Source: Pseudeuparius sepicola (taxonomy: Eukaryota > Arthropoda > Insecta > Coleoptera > Anthribidae). Taken from it: a stretch of 64,000 bases of DNA. Position numbers and translations under genes: made by a program. The notes under the pieces were generated by a model that saw nothing but the letters and a program-made list of their open reading frames with translations, was not told the DNA's origin and did no database searches. Positions within the stretch are counted from its first letter, which is position 1. Every line of letters begins with the position of its first letter. The DNA lies in contig OY987303.1 in NCBI GenBank assembly GCA_963920635.1, positions 57,312,278 through 57,376,277 on the forward strand, written 5' to 3'. Shown piece after piece: positions 32,390 through 43,305 of this stretch.

Positions 32390-32897
32390 TTAAAGAAGAA
32401 ATCTTCGGCTTTTTCTTTTAAATATATCCACTACTTCATCTGCATGAATTTCTGTTCCATAGTGAATGTTCATTAGAGCCAAACCATTAAGTCTGTTTTC
32501 ACTTGTAGTGTTTCGTAAATAGTTTTTCAGTCTCCTTAGGCTCGAGAAAGACCTTTCTGGGGTAGCAGTGGATACAGGAATGGTAGCCAAGATTTGTAGT
32601 AATGTGTAAATATTAGGATAAAGGTTTTTATCGCACATATCTAGGCATTCCAAACTAGATTTCGGGGTAGGCAGTCTTCTTATCAGCATGCAAGGTAGCT
32701 GAAGCTTTGATAGCTAAATCCAAATTTGTTTCTTTATTAGAAACCCCTTGACCTTGACTACACCACTTTTTCCAGTAGTCCATACCTTTAAGTTTATCAC
32801 CCTTCCTTTTTTTCCCCTCCATTTTTCGACAGTAATAATGATTCACGTATCTATCCTTAACAAGGTCATCGAATAACAGCGCACTAAAATTACTCAC
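32390..32897 (-). pseudogene. hAT transposase remnant, copy 3 (best preserved)
   Basis: N-terminal frame 32897-32655 (MSNFSALLFDD to KTAYPEI). The dimerisation frame 32689-32390 reads MLIRRLPTPKSSLECLD, ATIPVSTATPERSFSSL, RLKNYLRNTTSENRLNG, LALMNIHYGTEI and FKRKSRRFLL, a full hAT C-terminal signature. The two parts are out of phase across the internal deletion, so no active enzyme is made; a short peptide with the dimerisation surface is conceivable. Confidence 0.88.
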
Positions 32898-33010
32898 TTA
32901 CACGGTACACTTAATTCCCTTCACTATTCGTTCACCACTTTTCACTTTTATTCGCTTCGAGTTCGCATGGAACAATACTGCCGTAAGCGCGGTCACGCGC
33001 CGCGGCGCCG

Positions 33011-33020
33011 CTTATATAGC
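33011..33020 (-). promoter_or_regulatory. TATA-like box of the hAT element
   Basis: On the minus strand GCTATATAAG, about 115 bases upstream of the N-terminal ATG, in a GC-rich context. Conserved in copy 1 (1628-1637) and copy 2 (15711-15720). Suggests these elements kept their promoter. Confidence 0.55.
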
Positions 33021-33436
33021 AGCCCAGTAGCCGTCCAGTAACTTCCACGAACTTCCACAAAGTTCCGCTCATTTCGACCGAGGGGCGTGGCGAATAATCG
33101 AGAAACAACGCAAAGTGTCCCTACAATACAAAATAGTTCGGCTGCAACTGCGTCTGCATCTCGTCAAAAGATGGCGCTAGGCGCTACTATTACTACATAA
33201 TATATTCAAACGTAATAATAATTTAACTCTTCACTCCTCGTATTTTTTCGGTATAATATTAGGTAATATTTTGCTTGTTTCGAGGGGGGGGGGGTTTGAA
33301 CCCCCGAAACCCCCCCCTTGGCTACGCCCGTGTTACGGGGTATGACGCTAGTTGTCGTTGCACTAGTTAGTTGGGTGTACAAAAATTGTAGGAAATTTTC
33401 TTAACTTATCTTTTTCTAGATAGAACACCCTCTATA

Positions 33437-34608
33437 CAGGGTGATTTTTTTCGATGACCAGTATGGAGATCTCGGAAACTAGCAGAGCTAGAACAAAGGA
33501 TAAATGGGGAAAGAATTGCGGTTTTGAGTGCTCAATCTAATGCACCTTTTGGGTTTTTAAATAAGTTCATGGCTCACTAGATATTTTGAAAAGAGTGTTT
33601 TTTTGCTATTTCATCAGATCTCTGTAGCTCCGTTATTTCTGATTACACAGAAAAACTGTAGAGACAAAAATTGTAGATAATTTTGGGCTTAATAAGATAA
33701 TCGAATCCAACTTTTTATGTTGTTTGTGATTTTTGAGATATGACATAAACTTGTGTTTTTTTAAATGTAAATCATAGTTGGCTGTGGCCTTATCAAATCG
33801 GCCATTTTTTGAGCTTTCCAAAAATATAATACTCGGCATAGTTATTATAAGAAATAAAATAGATATGGCTAATTTTCTGTTTTTTTTTTTTAATTTTCAC
33901 GTAAGCAGCCATGGAATAGTTTCATAATTACGTTCTATTTTCTAATTTTCAAATATTTTATTTTTAGCTGGCAACAAAATGTAACAAAATAAAATAAGAA
34001 ATTATCATGATCGAGCTCCACCACATAATTATTTGCCCGTAAAAAATTACCTAGATCAGCTCTATCCAAATAGTTGGCTAGGGAGAACTAGACCTATTTC
34101 CTGGCAGCCCCGATCCCCCGATTTGTCTGTTTCGGGTTTCTTTTTCTGTTTTATGTAATTGCCAGTATTGACAGGCGCTCTCTAAGAAAAGCCACAAATT
34201 CAGTTTTAAAATGATGCAATATTTGCATAAATAATAATGGTGGATTGTTTGAATACCACAGCCAACTATAATTTACATTTAAAGAAACACAAGTTTATGT
34301 CATATCTCAAAAATCACAAACAACATAAAAAATTTGATAAGATTATCTGATTAAGCCCAAAATTATGTACAATTTTTGTCTCAACAGTTTTTCTGTATAA
34401 TCAGAAATAGCGGAGCTACAGAGATCTGGTGAAATAGCAAAAAATCACTCTTTTCAAAATATCTGGTGAGCCATGAACTTTTTTAAAAATCCAAAAGGAG
34501 CATTAGATTGAGCATTGAAAACTTGCAATTCTTGCCCCATTTAACCTTTGGTCTAGCTCTGCTAGTTTCCGAGATCACCATAGTGGGCATCGAAAAAAAC
34601 TCACCCTG
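33437..34608. mobile_element. Foldback element, TCGATGCCCACTATGG family, copy B
   Basis: CAGGGTGATTTTTTTCGATG start, CACCCTG end, TA on each side. Same arms as 16870-18102. The centre retains a plus-strand transposase scrap, SWLGRTRPISWQPRSPDLS, near 34068-34125. The element is bracketed by similar 45-bp direct repeats at about 33390-33436 and 34609-34660. Confidence 0.9.
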
Positions 34609-34703
34609 TATAAAATTATCTTAGCTTATCTTTTTCTAGATGGAACACCCTGTATATTTCCCGATTTTCGAAATCTACGCATCTCTCTGGTTTCAACGAT
34701 ATA

Positions 34704-35000
34704 AAGGGTGATTCAGTTCCGGTGCTCAACCTGGGGATCTCGGAAACCGTAACAGATACGAAGTCGGTCAAATGGAGGCAAACTTGCGCCTTTGAGTGGA
34801 AAAAATTCCCCAAGTTATCACTTTCTCTGTGTAGGACTTGCTTTGTTTGCTCAAAATCCAGTAGTTTTAGGGAGAATTGGCAAGAGACATTTTTATGTAA
34901 AAATGACCAGGCAATCAAAAATGCTATCGGATTTACTAAAGAACCACGGGCGTAGAAATTATTTTTGAAAAATGGCACTCCCTACCTTTCCATACGCCAC
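34704..35000. mobile_element. Left-end fragment of a mariner-type element
   Basis: AAGGGTGATTCAGTTCCGGT after TATA resembles the CAGGGTGATTCA termini; no right end found before the next repeat. Non-coding. Confidence 0.45.
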
Positions 35001-35104
35001 TGGTTATGACATTAATAGGTTCAGTTTATTGCCTTTTTTGTATTTAAAATTAATATCATTTGTCGTTTTTGAGATATTATTAAGAAACCGTTTAAAAAAC
35101 AAAC

Positions 35105-36211
35105 TTTAACAACCACTAAAAATTAGGCTTGACAATTTTGTGTATACAAGTGCAGAATGTGGCAACTGTCAAATGAAAGAAATTTATTTTATAGTTGAAA
35201 TTGATTTCCAGCAATTATTTCCACGAATTTAAGTAATAAGTAGGGTAAGTCAGTAGTGCCGATTTTGCTTATTCAAGCATTTGTCGCTATTGCCCTATGT
35301 TACCAGGTTCCTCAATCCATTTGTAATATGTATACTTGAACTTTCTTCCCTTGTTGAATGTATCTACCAAAAGAACTTTCACAGATTTCGGGATGGACTA
35401 ATAAGATTAGGTCTAGTAGTTCTAATGATGGTAGTTTTTCTCGGTGTTCATTATAAAATTTTTGTAATTTTATTTCTCTCCCAAACTTAAAATGAACTTG
35501 TAGTTGTAGATAAAAACTCTTTAAAAAAAGACCAGACTGAAGCTACCTGCTTAATAATTTAAAATTTTCGAAATACGATTTTTGTTTTGAATTACTTATA
35601 CGTAATGCCCACGTAATGGGAATTGTAGGATTACTAAAGGTGATACAAGAAAAATCTGGTTGCAATTATTGGGACTACTACAGGCAGCCGCATTACCTTT
35701 AATTGACACATCTGAGTATCTGGAAGTTAGAAAAGTTAAAAATTGTGAATTATGATGGGAAATATTTTGCCTCCTTTGGAATCTATGGCTCTGGCATCTC
35801 ACATAAAACCTGATGGCAGTTGGACACTGACATATAACATAACCTTGTATCAGTCCCCTTGTGGTCTCCTTGGAGTCAACAGAAAACAAACTTCCCCTCA
35901 AGATTTCGGGATGGACTAATAAGATTAGGTCTTGTACTTACTTCTAATCATGTAGTTTTTCTCGGTGCTCATTATAAATTTTTTGTAATTTTATTTCTCT
36001 CCCAAGGTACCTCACAAACTATGATGGGAAATATTTTGCCTCCTTTGGAATCTATGGCACTGGCATGTCACATAAAACCTGATGGCAGTTGGACACTGAC
36101 ATATAACATAACCTTGTACCAGGCCCCTTGTGGTCTCCTTGGAGTCGACAGAAAACAAACTTCCCCTTAAGGCTTCAATTTTCCTATGTGTATTATTTTA
36201 AAGAGTCCCTG
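35105..36211 (+). mobile_element. CAGGGACTCTTTAA-ended element, copy 2, internally duplicated
   Basis: The right end reads TTTTAAAGAGTCCCTG. Two blocks occur twice inside: GATTTCGGGATGGACTAATA (35391, 35903) and GATGGGAAATATTTTGCCTC (about 35754 and 36024), so part of the element is tandemly duplicated. The left terminus is missing. Confidence 0.8.
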
Positions 36212-36990
36212 TCCGGACCCCTGTTCACGTAAACTTTTTTGTTCAAGATAAATTTTTCTATCGTTTATTTCAAACTTGTGGTTTACAACTGGAACACCCT
36301 GTATTTGTAACTGTTGTTGTTTAACATGCATTAAATATGTGAAAAGTGTAATGATATTTTAATTTGTTATTACTAATTTTGGCGTCAATTTAACACCCTA
36401 AGTTAACGACAAAATGACAAAAATAACTTGGAACTATATTTATTTCAACTGTCGAAACAAAACATTAGAGTCTCAATATTTTTTTCATGTAATTTGTCAA
36501 CCTTCGCTCGCATTTTTCTTACTTCCTCCTACCGCGTCTTTAGTCCACACTTTTTCCGCCTCTAAATTTCCTGTAGGTGCCTATTTCATTCGTCATGTTC
36601 GATCATTCCTTGTATGTGTCCCATCCATCTTAGTTGTCTCTGTTATGCCTTGGGGCCTATTGATATAATATTCAGTTAAAACGGTTTTATCTTCCCTTTA
36701 CTCCCCTTGTTCTTTTTTGTCAGAAATATCATTTGCTAAAGGTACATTTGTGGATGCGGGTACGTATTTCACGATTTTTTTCTAAGAAAAAAGTGTCTAT
36801 ACTAAAATCAAACAAATAGGACGCCTGTCGTAAATAAAAACACGTGTTCGATATCCTTAACAGGTGGTCGATAGGCCATAAAATATTACTCAGCGAAACG
36901 GGCCTGGCAAACAGGGATATGTATACTCGATCGCAAGTGTATTTATGCGATTTTATCTAGTTTTCATATGCGTGGTAAATTCGGCGAATA
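36212..36990. other. Spacer with an isolated transposon terminus
   Basis: GGAACACCCTGTA near 36291-36304 is a right-hand mariner-type terminus without a visible partner. The frame at 36414-36668 has no known domain. Confidence 0.4.
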
Positions 36991-38161
36991 CAGGGTGATT
37001 CAGATTTATTCTACGACATTTCAACAGGTGATAGAAAACCAAAAAATAACCGCACTTTCTTCTATAAACTATATCATTTTAGGGCTTTATAAAAAAGTTA
37101 GAGGGTGTTAAAGTTGCAAGAAATATGTGGAATTTATTGAATATTTTACAAACTAATTGAGGTATTTAAGTCATATTTGGTACATACACGTTATAAAGGC
37201 ATGGGTTAGCATAAAACCTGTTAATATCAAACACCTTGAACAACCAGTGGCGTAGAAGTGGGTAATTAGTATAATTGTTTTTAGAATAAAAATAGAACCA
37301 CCTTGTATAGCAATAAAATGTATTCAATTTCCTATGTAAATTTTATCTGTAAACAAAAACGTTCTCTTAGCATTTTTTCATATGTGTCATGGTTTCATAG
37401 CAAATTTGATTTTTTCGTATTACTTCGGGATACTTCTGAAAAATTAACTTAAAACTTCTCTCCATAAGTAACACTCAAAGTAGAAAAAATGTGTTTTTTA
37501 CTTTAAATACAGTAACTTTTCCCAATAAACTTACCCATTCAAGGTTTTACTTTTCAAGATACAGAGCGTAACATTAATTGTATCTTCCTTAAATGTTTTA
37601 GACCCTGTATCTTATAAAGTATAGCCTTAAATAGGTAAGTTTATTGAAAAAAATTACTTTATTTCAGGTGGCAAACACATTATTTCTACTTTAAGTGTTA
37701 CTTATGAAGCAAAATTTTTAGATAATTTTTCAGAAATACCCCGAAATAATACAAAAATCAAATTTGCCACGAAACCATGACACATGCATACGAAAAATTA
37801 CTAGGAGAGCATTTTTGTTTAAAATTGAAATTTACATAAGAAATTGAATATATTTTATTGCTATACAAGGTGGTTCTATTTTTTCCTAAAACAATTATAC
37901 TAATTACCTACTTCTACGCCACTGGTTGTTCAAGGTGTGTGATATGCTAATCTATGCCGTTATAACGAGTACCAAATATGATGTAAATATCTCATCTAGT
38001 TTGGTAAATATTCAATAAAGTCCACATATTTCCTAAAACTTTAACACCCTGTAACTTTTTAATAAAGCCTTCAAATGATATTTTTTATAAAAGAAAGTGC
38101 GGTTATTTTTTGGTTTTCTATCACCTGTTGAAGTGTCGCAGAATAAAACCGAATCACCCTG
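36991..38161. mobile_element. Foldback element, CAGGGTGATTCAGATT family
   Basis: Begins CAGGGTGATTCAGATTTATT and ends in the inverted sequence, TA on both sides (36989, 38162). Arms exceed 450 bp; blocks such as AACCGCACTTTCTT and TGGTTTCATAGCAAATTTGA recur inverted. Non-coding. Confidence 0.92.
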
Positions 38162-38199
38162 TATATCAACACACGTGCTCTTGTTTACCTCAGGCGTTA

Positions 38200-39184
38200 G
38201 AATGATTTACTTTTAAATACCGAAAATTTAAGAATCCATAAAACATGAAAAAATAATGCGAGTTCCCTGTAGAAACTTAGTTCGTTTGGGCCTTAGTTTT
38301 CAAGATACAGGGTGACCAAGTTTTGAAAAAGTAGTTTTATTTTTTCTTCTTCTTAAATATTGGAGATATTAAAACTAAATTTACTACACAAGATACATGA
38401 ATATAGGGCTATAAAAACACAAAATATCACGTTTTAAAATTTACCAGTGGCGGAGATTTGGGTAATTGGTATCAATAATTCGACAAAAAAATAGTACGGA
38501 ACTGCACAGAATAAAAAAGAAACGTAGGTATTTTTCAATAGACCATTAAATTAGAAGCAAAAAATATCTCTTGACATTTTTTCGTAAATTTGATCGTTTC
38601 GGCGTAATTGTAATGTTTGTGATTTATTACACATAGGGGCAAACTGGTAAAAGTAATTAATTCAAATCAAACATTTTTAATTAATGTAAAACTACATTAA
38701 TTTAACAATTTCTAACATTATAATACGTGTTCGAAGTGCCTTCCCCTCATTTCTAAACATTTTTGGCATCGATATAACAGATTAGCTACCCCACAACGTA
38801 TGGTAGCTCGGTTTGTTTTGAGTTTCCACATTTTCGTCAATTTTGAGCCTTAGTTCATCCCTGGTGTCGGATACCGTGTTTTATAAATTTTGTCTTTTAA
38901 ATATCCCCAAACAAACTAATCAAGAGGATTCAAATCTGGGGATCTGGCTGGCCAAGAAACTGGTCCAATTCCATCAGATTCTGGTTGTCGAGGCGGAAAG
39001 CGACCAATCCAGCGGTGCGGGAAAATACGTTTCTTTTTTATTGTTTGCACGGCCGTACTATTTTTTGTCGAATTATTTATACATATCTCCGCCACTGGAA
39101 TATTTTAAGACGTGATATTTCGTACTCGAATATCTTGTGTACTAAATTTAGTTTTGTTATCTCTAATATTTACGTAGACAACAA
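38200..39184. mobile_element. Mariner-type foldback element, both ends eroded
   Basis: Related to 29110-30166. The left arm is recognisable from about 38200. The right arm stops at TTTACGTAGACAACAAG, where the CAAGA-rich hAT-like copy B begins, so the latter or a later deletion cut it. Confidence 0.75.
38720..38990 (-). pseudogene. Mariner-type transposase C-terminal remnant
   Basis: Minus-strand reading gives IGPVSWPARSPDLNPLD, a stop in place of one residue, FVWGYLKDKIYKTRYPTPGM, and near the end CQKCLEM and HFEHVL. SPDLNPLD contains the last catalytic Asp. Several stops make it inactive. Confidence 0.85.
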
Positions 39185-39185
39185 G

Positions 39186-40347
39186 ACAGGGCCGTATTTA
39201 GAATTTAGTGAAGGGATAGTGTAGGTCTGTACTTAGATATTTTAAATCATTCATTGATAAACATTGACATTGATAACTGAAATATTTAGTAGGTATGGAA
39301 AGGCGATTTTTCTTATCTTATTCCAAAATTTTAATATTTTATTGATCTTAAAATTTGATGATTGCCTGAGCAATATTTTTTAAGCCATCATTTTGTAGAA
39401 TACAAATGAAAAACAAAACATTGGTATATGTATTAGGATATTGTCTTCATCGGATTAATTAAATATACCTACCCAGTAAAACAGTTTCGTTCTTTTGATT
39501 ATCATAAAAACTTAAAAAGGTGCTATTACGCACTATATTACACGTGTTTGTCGCTATTAATTTAGAAGGGTGCCTAACTTCTTTATAAAAAAAACTAAGC
39601 AATTGGTATCAATAATAAGTACATTTAATTATTGACGCAGATTTTTTTTGTTACTATTTGTATTTATTTTTTTCATTTTAATAATACCTAATAATAATTT
39701 TGTTTAAATGTTTTCATGGTTTTCAATTCGAAATGCCTCTAAGTCTAAGACTTTCCTTTCTGTTAAAGTTATATTAATGTCTGTGTATTTCGATATTTGT
39801 GTGGAAGTGGACAAAAAACTCGCCACAATAATACAAAGCGAAACAATGCATTTGGAATTTAGGAAGTCCAATAGACTCCTTTGGTTGTTTAAGTATTTTA
39901 CAAAAATATAGTTAAATCAAAAATAAATTAATCCACTGCTGTTAACTGCAGTAGTTAAAAAAATAAAAAATATATTAATTTCCAGGAATATTGTAAATAA
40001 AATATAATATATTTACTAGATACTAGTATATAGAGACAGTTATTCTTTAATAACCGTTTATATTTATGCTCATTTTGCAAAAATCAGTATTATTCAATAT
40101 CATCGTCACTTACATTTTATTATTTATCCTATTAAAGTTTTGCAGAAATTAATTATATTTACAGATAATGATTTTTGCAAGATTTCTTGCTTTTAGCAAG
40201 ATTTCTTGCAAATTTGCAAGACTCTTGCAGAATAGTTTCTTGTCTTGTCTTGCAAAGCAAGACAAGAAATTTTAAAGAGTCTTGTCTTGTTCTTGCAGCA
40301 AGAACAAGACAAGAACAAGAAATTTGCAAGGGTCTTGTGAAACACTA
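39186..40347. mobile_element. hAT-like element rich in CAAGA motifs, copy B
   Basis: Shares with 22333-23181 the interior start AGGGCCGTATTTAGAATTTA, the block GCTCATTTTGCAAAAATCAG, the CAAGA/TCTTG cluster and the right end CTTGTGAAACACTA (to 40347). The left terminus is absent and the middle differs. The frame at 39708-39911 is not recognisable. Confidence 0.75.
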
Positions 40348-41029
40348 CTTCATTGGAAACTTCCACAGGCAGAATGTGATGAATCGAGGATATGTATACC
40401 TACCTATTATGCTTTCCTTGAAAATAACTTTGAATTACCCTCTTTACCGTGGAACCATCAATGCGGAATGTAACATTATAAGAAAACCAGTTTCTATATA
40501 CTCGTAGAAGCGTGTTCTCGTCGTTACTAAATCGAGTTACATAAATATTTTCGAGGAGCGTACAAACTTCCATGTTGCCCGCATTGTGTATAAACAAACC
40601 GCATCGGTACACCTGCCTATATTTTGGCAAAACCCCAAGTCAGTTAGGAGTTCGCCTAATTCGAACAGATTGCTTGTGTCTATATAATTCCCCCTGCCTC
40701 TTCCCCCCTGGCAGAACTTTGCCGTTTGTTGTCCAAAGGCGATAATAATAATTCAGTTATATAAAGTTGGTGGGGCGCTCGGGGGGCTTTTTTATCTTCA
40801 TTTCGGAGTTCCCCACGGGGGTCTCGGCGTGGCAGCTTATCGTGTTTATTTTTCGAAGTTTAAATGTTTGAGAGATTGAAGGCAGTTCGCAAAAACACAG
40901 GGATTTTGCGACACGGCGTTCGTGAAAAAAATTAGGCGTCTCAAAACTTGGACTCGTATATGTCGGAAATGAAGCTTAAATTCTATTTCGTCTAGCAATT
41001 TAAGAGGATTCCTCATTTAAAATTCAAAA
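40348..41029. other. Spacer with GC-richer island
   Basis: 40640-40930 is GC-richer, with CCCCACGGGGGTCTCGGCGT, and single-copy here; possible regulatory DNA. No supported gene. Confidence 0.4.
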
Positions 41030-41532
41030 TTGTCCACGGCCTTCGAAGTCGATGGGTCATTTGGTCAATGACCCACTTATAATTTATTTATTTTTTCAAT
41101 ATTTAAAAATAAACTATATTTAAATTATATTTTCATGCAAAAACTCCTCAATTATTACTAATAGAGTCAAGATTACTAATGCCTAATAATAATTCATTCC
41201 TATCCGCAGCCGCGGAGTTAGAACAGTATCTGCGTTAACAGTGTACTCCGGTCACATCAATATTTGCTTGGCAGCGGAACCACGCCCACCAAACAGTCAC
41301 TGCGATCGCAGTCGAGTGCTATGTGAAGCCGCTTCCATAGGTATAAATAGAATAGAGAGTAATAAAGTAGAGTAGAGAGTACGTCGGCGCGCGCCGAATG
41401 TCGGGCATGGGCGAAAATAGCGTACTAAACACGGCATAAATCTTTCAAAATTTCGATTTTTCCGCGGGTTTCGATGTTGCAAAAGGTGCAAAATAGTGTG
41501 GTGATTAGTTTGAGCTGCGTACAGTAAAAATT
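41030..41532. repeat. Dispersed repeat, uninterrupted copy
   Basis: Reverse-complement partner of 1-290 plus 1960-2105, about 500 bp long. Contains GGTATAAATAGAATAGAGAG, which looks like a TATA region. No coding frame and no terminal repeats, so class unknown. Confidence 0.7.
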
Positions 41533-41833
41533 CATCCCGATTACAACCACAAATAATAATATCGTCGTGAAATCCGGGATGTCAAACGGAAATTTGAAAA
41601 TTCGTTTTCTCTAAAACTACGCCCGACCGGGAAAAACCAAGGCCGGATTCGTGTTGAAGGATCTTGAAGATAGGGGAAGAAGCCAAAATTTCAGGAAAAT
41701 CGGAGGTGGATTACACTATTGGAAATAATTACCGAATTTCTAATATGTGAGTGAAGTATCCTTGAAATTATCTCAATATTAGGTACTACTTTTCATAATA
41801 ATTAATTGTCTAATGGGTATCTCAAGGTATATA

Positions 41834-43303
41834 CCCTGTGTCCCAGATAAGAATGAACAGCATGGGGATATTGCAAACGGTGAGAGATAGAGCAACGGTT
41901 AAATGGGGAAAAAGTTGCGCAATTTTGAAAGGCACAAACAGATTTCTAATATCTTTTTTCGTTTTTGAGTTATTTTGAAAAAAGTAAAATTTTGCGTTTT
42001 CGATTTTATTTTTTTCTGAAGTTGTTCTCACAGATAGAAAAAAAACACTTTCTTATGGTCCTTTTTAACGGGCTTTAAGATGGCGTTTTTATATTTGTTC
42101 TACAACGTTTCGTTTTTGAGAAACCATCTTCAACTTTATTTTTTTAAATACTGACCTGGATTTTTTTTTCAGATTTTGAAAGCACTTTTCATTGCAAATA
42201 CCATGATTTATGACACAAAATATTTTTAAAATGTTATGAGACAATTATACTGAAAATACCCTTTTTTCAATTCATTTTTTTTTTCTAATGTACCCTGTAT
42301 TTAATAATAAGAAGTCTAAATATTAATTAGTATTGACAAAAATGTAACTTACAGTTTTTTTTACTTCGAACACTTAATATTTTTAAACACGGCCCTGTCT
42401 GTAAATGTTTTCCTCTGTTGTTGTACAACAAACAGTGTCGCATTGTGTTTTGGAGTAAATTCTTCGCTTTTTCTAATTGTGAGAAGAAAGATTTAAGCCA
42501 ACGAAACCAATAACTTTTGCCATTTATTAATTGAAAAAATATATTCGTTTGGCCTCTACACTATTTCTGTGACACAAGATATAACATGCTGACATGTTAA
42601 ACTTGTCGTCATTTGAAAAAGCACCCTCCATTTCTAATGATACAAATTGTTAACTAAATGATATAGTGGGAGTTATGACAAATGACAAGGGGTTGGTTTC
42701 GTTGTTCCCTTCTAGGTGGAGGATTTTTATTTACTTTTTATTATCGTATGTGACTGTTATTAGTCTTTGCCGTCTTGTTTTTAGTTCTCCAATTGAAAGA
42801 TAAGTTGTAAGTTAAATTGTTGACAATACTGATTAATATTTAGACTTCTTATTATTAAATAGAGGGCCGCATTAGAAAAGAAATGAATGGAAAAAAAGGA
42901 ATTTTCAGTATAATTTACTCAAAACATTTTAAAAATATTTTGTGTCATACATCATGGTAAATCCAGGTCCGTATTTAAAAAAATTAAGTTGAAGATGGTT
43001 TTTCAAAAACGAAACGTTGTAGAACAAATCTAAAAACGCCATCTTAAAGCCCGTTAAAAAGTGCCATAAGAAATTGTTTTTCTTTTTTTCTATCTGTGAT
43101 AACAACTTCAGAAAAAAATAAAATCGAAAAAACAAAATTTTACTTTCTTCAAAATAACTCAAAAACGAAAAAAGACATTAGAAATCTGTGTCTGCCATTT
43201 TATTGGCCTCATAATTACGCAACTTTTTCCATATTTAACTGTTGCTCTATCTCTTACCGTTTGCAATATCCTCGTGCTGTTCATTCTTATCCGGGACACA
43301 GTG
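41834..43303. mobile_element. Foldback element, CACTGTGTCCC family
   Basis: Left CCCTGTGTCCCAGATAAGAA and right complement of CACTGTGTCCCGGATAAGAA with TA on both sides (41832, 43304). Arms of more than 500 bp pair (GGTGAGAGATAGAGCAACGG and others) around a centre near 42350-42830. Frames seen in the arms are mirror artefacts. Confidence 0.92.
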
Positions 43304-43305
43304 TA

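Larger units (their letters stand above)
32198..33332 (-). mobile_element. Internally deleted hAT transposon, copy 3
   Basis: Termini CACGGGCGTAG and complement with perfect TTACGGGG duplications (32190-32197, 33333-33340). It lacks the 7-bp deletion of copies 1 and 2 and so keeps the longest transposase tail; it is closest to the ancestral deletion derivative. Confidence 0.94.

Noticed and set aside
34926..34960. CCACGGGCGTAGAAATT as another hAT end
   Set aside because: Similarity stops after CACGGGCGTAG; the following bases match a different repeat context (compare CAGTGGCGTAG near 37245).
34616..34978. 120-codon minus-strand frame
   Set aside because: Falls in a transposon end fragment, overlaps a forward frame of similar length, and has no known motif.
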